This document shows positions 1 through 5,629 of a stretch of 9,322 nucleotides of DNA, one piece after another. The stretch lies in assembly GCA_964349045.1 (NCBI GenBank), contig CAYGFI010000179.1, positions 1-9,322 on the forward strand, in the 5' to 3' direction. Both the position numbers and the translations under genes were made by a program. How positions within the stretch are numbered: position 1 is the first letter of the stretch; each line of letters opens with the position of its first letter. This DNA is from JACJXF01 sp964349045. GTDB lineage: Bacteria; Bacteroidota; Bacteroidia; Bacteroidales; GCA-2748055. The notes under the pieces are model-generated. The model worked only from the letters and a program-made list of their open reading frames with translations. It ran no database searches and was not told the DNA's origin.

Positions 1-53
1 TACGGTTTGACGAGGGGGCAGGGTAGGCTTTTAGCCTTCCCGCTCTACTCTAC
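1..53 (+). mobile_element. 3' end of a group II intron (partial domain V, complete domain VI)
   Basis: The first bases (TACGGTTTGA) resemble the 3' strand of bacterial group II intron domain V (usually GUACGGUUC). A domain VI hairpin follows. G12-A13-G14 pair with C48-T49-C50. Bases 15-19 pair with 42-46 (two G-T wobbles), 21-23 with 39-41, and 25-29 with 33-37, closed by a TTT loop. The only unpaired base on the 3' side of the lower stem is A47. If the intron ends in the expected AY dinucleotide at A52-C53, A47 lies seven bases from the 3' end, where the branch-point adenosine normally sits. The rest of domain V, the catalytic core and any reverse transcriptase would lie to the left of the window. 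The intron is on the plus strand, downstream of and facing pgk. The structure was worked out by hand; the intron class cannot be assigned from the tail alone. Confidence 0.8.
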
Positions 54-128
54 TGGTTAAAATATTTAAATTAAACAGATAAGAATTTTTTGTCATTAGT
101 TGAATAGTTACAATAAAGTATATCATTT

Positions 129-178
129 AAAAAGCGCAGAAAACGCAAAAGAATATATTGTCTGCGAAGTCTGCGCTA
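129..178 (-). terminator. Probable rho-independent terminator of pgk; imperfect palindromic repeat
   Basis: An 8-bp perfect inverted repeat (AGCGCAGA at 133-140, TCTGCGCT at 170-177) extends inward past a 3-base mismatch with CGCA (144-147) against TGCG (163-166). Read on the minus strand the stem is followed directly by a run of five T (133-129). It lies about 40 bases downstream of the pgk stop codon, in the right place and orientation for an intrinsic terminator. The CGCAGA/TCTGCG wording also resembles degenerate intergenic repeats I recall from Bacteroidetes genomes, so it may be a repeat that serves as a terminator. Confidence 0.55.
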
Positions 179-216
179 TTATATTTATTCCCCGAAGCCA
201 GAAGGGCAAAGTCTGA

Positions 217-1476
217 TTATCCCCTGATTGCCTTAATCCCGGGCAGATCCTTACCTTCAATGTACTCGAGCATGGCCCCGCCACCCGTGGAGACATAACT
301 TACTTTGTCGGCAAGTCCGAATTTGTTTACTGCAGCAACTGAGTCACCCCCTCCGACCAGACTGTATGCGCCTTTTTCTGTTGCGCGTGCTATGGCTTCA
401 GCTATTGAAACCGTTCCTTTCTGAAAATTTTTCATTTCAAAAACGCCCATTGGTCCGTTCCAGAGAATCGTTTTAGAGTTTTCGATAATCTCACTCAGAA
501 GTTTTACAGTTTTCGGACCTATGTCGAGGCCCATCATACCTTCTTCGCCTTTATCGATATCTGCAATTTTGGTGTTGGCTTCATTGTCGAATTTATCAGC
601 CAACACCTGGTCAACAGGCAGGATGATATTTACACCTTTTGATTCGGCTTTTTTAATGAGATCAAGCGCCAGTTGAAGTTTATCTTCTTCACAAAGTGAT
701 TTACCTATTTTACCGCCCCGGGCTTTTATAAAGGTATAGGTCATTCCACCGCCAATAATGAGGTTATCAACTTTGTCAAGAAGGGTTTCAATTACCAGGA
801 TTTTATCTGAGACCTTTGCCCCTCCCATGATAGCGGTAAAAGGTTTAACCGGGTTATACAGAACCTTTTCCATTGCAAGAAGTTCTTTACCAATAAGGTA
901 GCCGAACATACTCTTACCAGGGAAATGAGCAGCAATAAGCGCTGTTGAGGCATGAGCCCTGTGAGCAGTTCCAAATGCATCGTTTACGTAACAATCGGCA
1001 AGTTTTGATAGATTTTTTACAAATTCCTTCTGACTTTCTTTCACTTTAGCTTTCCCGGCTTTCTTATCTTCTTCTGAAGCCTCTTTTCCAAGATGGTAGG
1101 GTTTACCTTCCTCTTCTTCATGGTAACGAAGGTTTTCAAGAAGCATCACTTCTCCCGGTTTCAGGGAAGCAGCCATTTTCTCAACATGTTCACCCACACA
1201 ATCGCCGGCAAACTTTACAGGTTTGCCAAGAACCTTTTCAACAGCGGTAACTACATGTTTGAGCGAATATTTTTCTATGACCTTTCCATCGGGCCTTCCC
1301 AGGTGCGACATGAGAATGGCAGAGCCGCCATCTGAAAGAATTTTTTTAATGGTTGGCAATGCAGCCCTGATACGGTTATCGTCGGTAACCTCGAAGTTAC
1401 TGTTAAGGGGGACATTGAAATCCACCCTTACAATTGCTCTTTTTCCGGAGAAATTGAATTTATCAACAGTCAGCAT
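217..1476 (-). CDS. pgk: Phosphoglycerate kinase
   Basis: Catalyses reversible phosphoryl transfer from 1,3-bisphosphoglycerate to ADP, giving 3-phosphoglycerate and ATP in cytosolic glycolysis and gluconeogenesis. The 419-residue protein is complete. The N-terminal domain has the RVDFNVP signature (17-23), SHLGRP (57-62) and NDAFGTAHRAHAS (165-177), which bind the 3-phosphoglycerate side. The C-terminal domain has GGAKVSDK (218-225), NGPMGVFE (340-347), GGGDSVAAV (375-383) and the STGGGAMLEYIEGK block (396-409), which bind nucleotide. It is about 20 residues longer than typical bacterial PGK because of a charged Lys/Glu-rich insertion at roughly 119-150; I recall similar insertions in other Bacteroidetes PGKs. 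The ATG start is supported by the conserved N-terminus and by a promoter-like element about 48 bases upstream. No clear Shine-Dalgarno is seen. It is transcribed alone, divergently from holB. Confidence 0.97.
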   Translation of the reverse strand: MLTVDKFNFSGKRAIVRVDFNVPLNSNFEVTDDNRIRAALPTIKKILSDGGSAILMSHLGRPDGKVIEKYSLKHVVTAVEKVLGKPVKFAGDCVGEHVEKMAASLKPGEVMLLENLRYHEEEEGKPYHLGKEASEEDKKAGKAKVKESQKEFVKNLSKLADCYVNDAFGTAHRAHASTALIAAHFPGKSMFGYLIGKELLAMEKVLYNPVKPFTAIMGGAKVSDKILVIETLLDKVDNLIIGGGMTYTFIKARGGKIGKSLCEEDKLQLALDLIKKAESKGVNIILPVDQVLADKFDNEANTKIADIDKGEEGMMGLDIGPKTVKLLSEIIENSKTILWNGPMGVFEMKNFQKGTVSIAEAIARATEKGAYSLVGGGDSVAAVNKFGLADKVSYVSTGGGAMLEYIEGKDLPGIKAIRG

Positions 1477-1523
1477 AATCTTTTGCTTTTAAGTTATTTT
1501 TATGTTCTTTTTCAAAACATCCC

Positions 1524-1531
1524 CAAAGGTA
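1524..1531 (-). promoter_or_regulatory. Bacteroidetes-type -7 element for pgk
   Basis: The minus strand reads TACCTTTG, an exact match to TAnnTTTG, the Bacteroidetes primary sigma factor -7 consensus. It lies 47 bases upstream of the pgk ATG, implying a leader of about 40 bases. I could not find a convincing -33 TTTG at the usual distance. The motif is short and could occur by chance in A/T-rich DNA. Confidence 0.45.
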
Positions 1532-1544
1532 AAAAAAGTATTTT

Positions 1545-1552
1545 TATATTTG
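1545..1552 (+). promoter_or_regulatory. Bacteroidetes-type -7 element for holB
   Basis: The plus strand reads TATATTTG, an exact match to TAnnTTTG, 46 bases before the holB ATG. No clear -33 element precedes it. With the pgk element at 1524-1531 it makes a divergent promoter pair whose -7 elements are only 13 bases apart, so the two -33 regions overlap and simultaneous polymerase binding may be mutually exclusive. Confidence 0.45.
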
Positions 1553-1598
1553 ACTCTGGCAGAAAACAATTGGGATAAATTCCAAAAAAGATTCAATA

Positions 1599-2729
1599 AT
1601 GTTTTTTAGAGAGATAACAGGACAGACGGAAATAAAGGAAAGTTTAATCCGCACCGTTCGCGATGGGAGGATCAGTCATGCCCAGTTGTTTTACGGTCCG
1701 GAGGGTTCCGGCAAGCTGGCCCTTGCTCTGGCCTATGCGCAGTACATTTCCTGTAACGACCAGCAACAGGATGACTCCTGTGGCAAATGTCCATCGTGCA
1801 TCAAATATACCAGGCTGGTACATCCTGATCTGCATTTCGTTTTCCCTGCTACCACTCCGTCAACAACAAAACAGGATGAAACACCGGTTGATAAAGCTTT
1901 GGAGAAATGGAGAGAAATCGTGCTGGAGAATCCTTATTTCGATCAGTATCAATGGTACGATAAAATTGGTATTGAAAACAAACAGGGTCTGATCGGAGTT
2001 AAGGAAAGTGTGGAAATCATCAGGAAACTAAATTTGAAACCCTATGAGTCTGATTTTAAAATTCTCATCATGTGGTTGCCGGAAAGAATGAATCCGACAG
2101 CAGCCAATAAGTTACTTAAAATGGTGGAAGAACCTCCGGCTGGCACAGTTTTTTTGCTGGTCTCCGAATTACCCGGGGAGGTTCTTCCTACAATTTTATC
2201 CAGAACCCAACTTATTAAAATTCCACGTCTCAAGGATGAAGATATTAAATCTGCCCTGAAATTAAAGACTGACCTGAGCGATGATGCGATCGACGATGCC
2301 GTTGCGCTCGCAGATGGAAATTTTAATAAAGCTCTTAGTTCCCTGATGGAGGACGGCCAGAATAAGAATAATTTCGAACAGTTTGTAGGCTTTATGAGAA
2401 TTTCCTATGCCTATAGTATGACAGATCTTACCGAATGGGTTGAAGAGATGGCAAAAAGCGGAAGGGAAAAACAAAAAATGTTTCTTTCGTACGGTTTGCG
2501 CATGTTGCGTGAGAATTTTCTTGTAAATACAAATCATTCAGGCATTTCCCATATGGCGCAATATGAGAAGGACTGGTCTGTAAAGTTTTCTAAATTCATT
2601 AATGGTAAAAATGTTTATGATATTTACCAGGAACTCAATCATGCATATAATCATATATCGGCCAATGCCAATGCGAAAATTGTGTTTCTGGATACCGGGC
2701 TTAAGATTGGGCGGATGTTAAAGAGGTAA
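1599..2729 (+). CDS. holB: DNA polymerase III delta' subunit (clamp-loader ATPase family)
   Basis: Component of the clamp loader that opens and loads the beta sliding clamp during replication. The 376-residue protein begins with the family hallmark 'FREITGQ' and has 'ISHAQLFYGPEGSGKL' at 25-40, covering a P-loop. The P-loop ends in Leu where ATP-binding members have Ser/Thr, consistent with delta' being a non-hydrolysing subunit. Four cysteines at 52, 61, 64 and 67 form the zinc-binding module shared by DnaX and HolB. The 'AANKLLKMVEEPP' block (168-180) and the sensor-1-type 'ILSRTQ' (199-204) are the most diagnostic family features. The Walker B region (ILIMWLPERMN) lacks the acidic pair, again as in delta'. 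The C-terminal third is the less conserved collar domain. It is not coupled to the next gene, which lies 212 bases downstream behind a hairpin. Confidence 0.92.
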   Translation: MFFREITGQTEIKESLIRTVRDGRISHAQLFYGPEGSGKLALALAYAQYISCNDQQQDDSCGKCPSCIKYTRLVHPDLHFVFPATTPSTTKQDETPVDKALEKWREIVLENPYFDQYQWYDKIGIENKQGLIGVKESVEIIRKLNLKPYESDFKILIMWLPERMNPTAANKLLKMVEEPPAGTVFLLVSELPGEVLPTILSRTQLIKIPRLKDEDIKSALKLKTDLSDDAIDDAVALADGNFNKALSSLMEDGQNKNNFEQFVGFMRISYAYSMTDLTEWVEEMAKSGREKQKMFLSYGLRMLRENFLVNTNHSGISHMAQYEKDWSVKFSKFINGKNVYDIYQELNHAYNHISANANAKIVFLDTGLKIGRMLKR

Positions 2730-2769
2730 AATGTATTGTTAATCGCAGGTGCCGGCTCAACCGGTAACG

Positions 2770-2794
2770 CTAACCGCAGTATTATCGCGGTTAG
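2770..2794 (+). terminator. Terminator-like hairpin downstream of holB
   Basis: A perfect 8-bp inverted repeat (CTAACCGC at 2770-2777, GCGGTTAG at 2787-2794) with a 9-base loop starts 41 bases after the holB stop and is followed by ATTTTA. The stem is GC-rich against A/T-rich surroundings, but the T tract is short, so termination may be partial. The rest of the gap up to the next gene holds a small CCGG/CCGG stem near 2752-2764 and the promoter-like region below; I see no gene in it. Confidence 0.4.
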
Positions 2795-2896
2795 ATTTTA
2801 CGAATTTAACTGTGCTTAATTATTTTTACCTGTCAGGTTCTGAAATCCGAAGTTCCTTATATCGAATTAGCGTTAAAATCGTATCGTTTTTTTTCT

Positions 2897-2904
2897 TAAT
2901 TTTG
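2897..2904 (+). promoter_or_regulatory. Bacteroidetes-type -7 element before the PSP1-domain gene
   Basis: TAATTTTG matches TAnnTTTG and sits 37 bases before the ATG at 2942. A run of eight T lies just upstream and no clear -33 TTTG is visible. It probably drives the four-gene set from the PSP1-domain gene to the alkyltransferase-like gene. Confidence 0.45.
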
Positions 2905-2907
2905 GCC

Positions 2908-2926
2908 TTAACCTCGTTTAGGTTAA
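2908..2926 (+). promoter_or_regulatory. Inverted repeat at the expected transcription start of the PSP1-gldH-trmB operon
   Basis: TTAACCT (2908-2914) and AGGTTAA (2920-2926) are perfect 7-bp arms around a 5-base centre. They begin 3 bases after the -7 element and end 15 bases before the start codon. This position would suit an operator overlapping the transcription start, or a small hairpin at the 5' end of the mRNA. Function is inferred from placement only. Confidence 0.3.
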
Positions 2927-2941
2927 TTTAAAACTTTGAAA

Positions 2942-4081
2942 ATGATTCACAGAGGTTGTTGTAAAGGAGGCTGTACTGAGAAGCTGAACGACAACCAGGA
3001 TAAGATATCAAACTATTTCAGCGGATGTGCCAAGCTTGATGATTATGACTGGTTGAGGGATATACCCCATAGTATAAACCAATTTGATGCGGTTGAAATC
3101 CGGTTCAAAAATACCCGGAAAGCCTTTTATAGAAATACGAATGAGCTACGGTTAAAGAGAGGGGACCTTGTTGCTGTTGAAGCCTCTCCCGGACATGATA
3201 TTGGAATTGTTTCTCTCACGGGAGAAATCGTTATCCACCAGATGATAAAATACGGGCAAAATCCGGCAGCTGAAGATATGCGGAAAGTTTACCGTAAGGC
3301 CAAACAGGCCGACATCGATAAATGGAAGGATGCTATCGATCTGGAAAACAAGACTATGCTCAGGTCGCGGAAAATCACGGAAGATCTCAAACTTAACATG
3401 AAGATTGGTGATGTGGAATACCAGGGAGATAAGACGAAAGCTATTTTCTATTATATAGCTGATGAACGAGTCGATTTTCGCGAGTTAATAAAGCTGCTGG
3501 CAGACGAGTTTCGCATCAGGATTGAGATGCGACAGATCGGGGCCCGCCAGGAAGCCGGCCGGATCGGGGGAATCGGTTCCTGTGGACGGGAGTTATGCTG
3601 CGCCTCATGGATCACAAATTTTGTTTCGGTTACTACGGCCGCAGCGCGTTACCAGGAGGTATCGCTTAATCCTCAAAAACTTGCAGGTCAATGCGGAAAA
3701 CTCAAGTGCTGCCTCAATTACGAAGTAACCTCATATATCGATGCCCAAAAAGAATTTCCTTCCAGGGAAGTTCCGCTCAAAACGCGTCAGGGAGATGCTT
3801 TTCATGTGAAAACTGATGTTTACAGGGGATTATACTGGTACTCATTCGTTAAAGAATCAGGTATAATTCTTGTTCCCGTTCCGGTTGAACGCGTTGAAGA
3901 AATAATCGCGATGAATAAAACGGGCGAATTGCCCGAAAATCTTATATTACACGACGATTATGGTAGTGTTGATATCAGCTATCAGAATGATGTCGGACAG
4001 GACAGCCTGACAAGATTTGATGAAAAAAAATCGTTTAACAAACGTAAGAAGAAAAGGAAAAACAGGAATCCCCGGAATTGA
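2942..4081 (+). CDS. PSP1 C-terminal domain protein, RicT/YaaT family
   Basis: This 379-residue protein carries the PSP1/RicT domain. Its signature region (about 207-261) is rich in paired cysteines: 'GSCGRELCC' (C214, C219, C220) and 'LAGQCGKLKCCLNYE' (C251, C256, C257), separated by the 'VSLNPQKL' block typical of the family. In Bacillus subtilis RicT works with RicA and RicF in an Fe-S-containing complex that affects RNase Y and mRNA maturation; no RicA or RicF homologue is in the window, so that role is not assured here. Four more cysteines lie near the N-terminus (C6, C7, C11, C29), and the C-terminus is a strongly basic tail (about 361-379) that could contact nucleic acid. I chose the ATG at 2942 over an in-frame TTG two codons upstream because ATG is the stronger initiator and the TTG adds only two residues. 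It is first in a compact set with gldH, 26 bases downstream. Confidence 0.85.
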   Translation: MIHRGCCKGGCTEKLNDNQDKISNYFSGCAKLDDYDWLRDIPHSINQFDAVEIRFKNTRKAFYRNTNELRLKRGDLVAVEASPGHDIGIVSLTGEIVIHQMIKYGQNPAAEDMRKVYRKAKQADIDKWKDAIDLENKTMLRSRKITEDLKLNMKIGDVEYQGDKTKAIFYYIADERVDFRELIKLLADEFRIRIEMRQIGARQEAGRIGGIGSCGRELCCASWITNFVSVTTAAARYQEVSLNPQKLAGQCGKLKCCLNYEVTSYIDAQKEFPSREVPLKTRQGDAFHVKTDVYRGLYWYSFVKESGIILVPVPVERVEEIIAMNKTGELPENLILHDDYGSVDISYQNDVGQDSLTRFDEKKSFNKRKKKRKNRNPRN

Positions 4082-4107
4082 TACTCTTCCCGGAAATGTA
4101 AAATAAT

Positions 4108-4575
4108 ATGAAGATTCTATTTGTAGTTTTTGGATTATCTTTTCTCATTGCTGCATGTGATCCTTATATGCTGTATGATGAATACAGCAAAACTGAAGGA
4201 GGACAATGGAAATGGAGAGATAAAAAGACTTTTGAGGTTGACGTGAAAGACAGTATCGGGATGTATAATATTCTAATTAATTTCAGGCATACAACAGATT
4301 ACCCCAAAAGTAACCTGTATGTATTTGTTACAACTACTTCTCCAACAGGAGTTTCACGCAGAGACACAGTTGAAATAATCATTACCGATGATCACGGGAA
4401 ATGGAAAGGTAATGGGTTTAGTGATATCAAATTGGTTTCGAGAGAATTCAGAAAAGCCGTTCGCTTTGTACTCCCGGGGAAATATAAATTTGAAATTGAA
4501 CAGGGGATGAGAATACCGGAAATTCCCGTTACCGATGTGGGTTTACGAATTGAAGAATATAAAAAACTTGAATAA
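4108..4575 (+). CDS. gldH: Gliding motility-associated lipoprotein GldH
   Basis: A 155-residue predicted lipoprotein. The N-terminus has a Lys, a hydrophobic stretch (3-16) and a lipobox LIAAC with the acylated Cys at 17, so it should be exported by Sec and anchored in a membrane facing the periplasm. The remainder matches the GldH pattern: a 'YDEY' segment soon after the Cys, a Trp-rich 'GGQWKWRDKKTFEVDVKD' start to the domain, a central 'DTVEIIITDDHGKWKGNGFSDI' region, and the C-terminal 'YKFEIEQGMR...PVTDVGLRIE' block, all consistent with a beta-sandwich. In Flavobacterium johnsoniae GldH is required for gliding, but homologues occur in non-gliding Bacteroidetes, so this gene alone does not show motility. 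Asp follows the Cys, and I see no obvious surface-export signal. It is co-oriented with its neighbours, 11 bases before trmB. Confidence 0.87.
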   Translation: MKILFVVFGLSFLIAACDPYMLYDEYSKTEGGQWKWRDKKTFEVDVKDSIGMYNILINFRHTTDYPKSNLYVFVTTTSPTGVSRRDTVEIIITDDHGKWKGNGFSDIKLVSREFRKAVRFVLPGKYKFEIEQGMRIPEIPVTDVGLRIEEYKKLE

Positions 4576-4586
4576 AACAGATTGTA

Positions 4587-5291
4587 TTGGGAAAGGATAA
4601 ACTCAGAAGATTCCAGGAACTGAGTCAATTTGATCGGGTATTTCAACCCCGCATGAATGAAATAAGCGGGAAAGAATATCATTTAAAAGGAAAATGGAAG
4701 AAGGAAGTTTTTCATAACCAAAATCCTCTGGTTCTTGAGCTGGGATGCGGCAAAGGGGAATATACGATCGGGATGGCCCGGCATTTTCCTGAAAAGAATT
4801 TCATCGGAGTGGATATTAAAGGAGCAAGGATGTGGAAGGGTGCCAGGACCTCCCACGAGGAAAAAATCCTGAACGCTTCTTTTTTGCGGACCCGGATCGA
4901 ATTAATTTCATCTTTTTTTGCCCCGGATGAAGTTGACGAGATATGGATTGCTTTTCCCGATCCGCAACCAACCGAAAGAAGAAGGAAGAAACGACTTACC
5001 GGTACAGAGTTTTTGCAGAAATACCAGGAATTCCTTACCGACGGAGGAATCATTCACCTCAAAACCGACAGTGATCTTTTATATGATTACACGCTGAACC
5101 TGCTGAAAAATAATAAGTTGGAAATACTTTTCAGCACATCCGACTTATATGGTTCTGAAATTGTTGATGACATTCTCGGTATAAAAACCTTTTATGAACA
5201 GAAATTCCTTGAAACAGGATGTAATATTAACTATTTGAAATTTAAGCTTAAAAAAGAGATCCCACTCCATGAAATCCGGGAAAAAGAATGA
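4587..5291 (+). CDS. trmB: tRNA (guanine-N7-)-methyltransferase (TTG start)
   Basis: Transfers a methyl group from S-adenosylmethionine to N7 of guanine 46 in the tRNA variable loop. The 234-residue protein has the SAM-binding glycine motif 'LELGCGKGEYT' (50-60) and the acidic end of strand 2 in 'FIGVDIKGARMWKGA' (72-86). It also has the family-specific 'IAFPDPQP' (121-128) followed by a basic run ending in 'KRLT', 'LKTD' (158-161), and the C-terminal 'TFYEQKFL' block (201-208) that helps recognise tRNA and SAM. The start is TTG: the resulting N-terminus (M)GKDKLRRF matches the conserved MGKxKL start of Bacteroidetes TrmB, whereas the next ATG, at residue 23, would delete it. It sits between gldH and the ATL gene, whose start codon lies inside it. 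Confidence 0.94.
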   Translation: MGKDKLRRFQELSQFDRVFQPRMNEISGKEYHLKGKWKKEVFHNQNPLVLELGCGKGEYTIGMARHFPEKNFIGVDIKGARMWKGARTSHEEKILNASFLRTRIELISSFFAPDEVDEIWIAFPDPQPTERRRKKRLTGTEFLQKYQEFLTDGGIIHLKTDSDLLYDYTLNLLKNNKLEILFSTSDLYGSEIVDDILGIKTFYEQKFLETGCNINYLKFKLKKEIPLHEIREKE

Positions 5292-5616
5292 TGATGGATT
5301 TTTCTCACGGGTTTATGAAGTTACAAAGCTGATCCCTCGGGGCAGAGTAACCTCATATGGGGCAATTGCGCGCTATCTTGGCACTGCAGGATCATCACGT
5401 ATGGTTGGCTGGGCCATGAATAATAGTCATTATATCGATGAATTTATCCCCGCTCACAGGGTAGTTAACCGGTTTGGAATACTTACGGGGAAACACCATT
5501 TTCCCGGAACCGGCATGATGCAGGAATTACTTGAAAACGAGGGCGTTATTATTGAGGATAATAAAATTATGAATTTTGAAACTATTTTCTGGGATCCAAA
5601 TAGGGAACTGATCTGA
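5269..5616 (+). CDS. Alkyltransferase-like (ATL) protein, MGMT family without the reactive cysteine
   Basis: A 115-residue protein corresponding to the C-terminal DNA-binding domain of O6-alkylguanine-DNA alkyltransferases. It has the helix-turn-helix region 'PRGRVTSYGAIARYLG' (23-38) with the conserved Tyr at 30, the 'SSRMVGWAM' recognition helix (42-50) with the Arg that normally flips the damaged base, and the active-site segment 'PAHRVV' (61-66). In true alkyltransferases this segment is PCHR. The Cys-to-Ala change means it cannot accept an alkyl group, placing it among ATL proteins such as S. pombe Atl1 and E. coli YbaZ (both PWHR). Those bind O6-alkylguanine and pass it to nucleotide excision repair. 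The N-terminal ribonuclease-like domain of Ada or Ogt is absent, as usual for ATLs. The ATG overlaps the end of trmB by 23 bases, suggesting translational coupling. It ends 13 bases before the stop codon of the convergent gene. Confidence 0.88.
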   Translation: MKSGKKNDDGFFSRVYEVTKLIPRGRVTSYGAIARYLGTAGSSRMVGWAMNNSHYIDEFIPAHRVVNRFGILTGKHHFPGTGMMQELLENEGVIIEDNKIMNFETIFWDPNRELI

Positions 5617-5629
5617 AAAATACAAATTA

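Noticed and set aside
20..42. The GGGTAGGCT/AGCCTTCCC hairpin as an ordinary terminator
   Set aside because: No T run follows, and the pairing continues outward through 12-19/42-50 with a single bulged A, which fits group II intron domain VI better.
2749..2931. A 60-codon plus-strand frame starting at GTG in the holB-PSP1 gap
   Set aside because: It contains the terminator-like hairpin and the -7 element of the next gene, has no ribosome-binding context, and gives a low-complexity hydrophobic end with no known relation.
2936..2941. A TTG start two codons before the PSP1-domain gene ATG
   Set aside because: It adds only two residues and TTG is a weaker initiator than the adjacent ATG.
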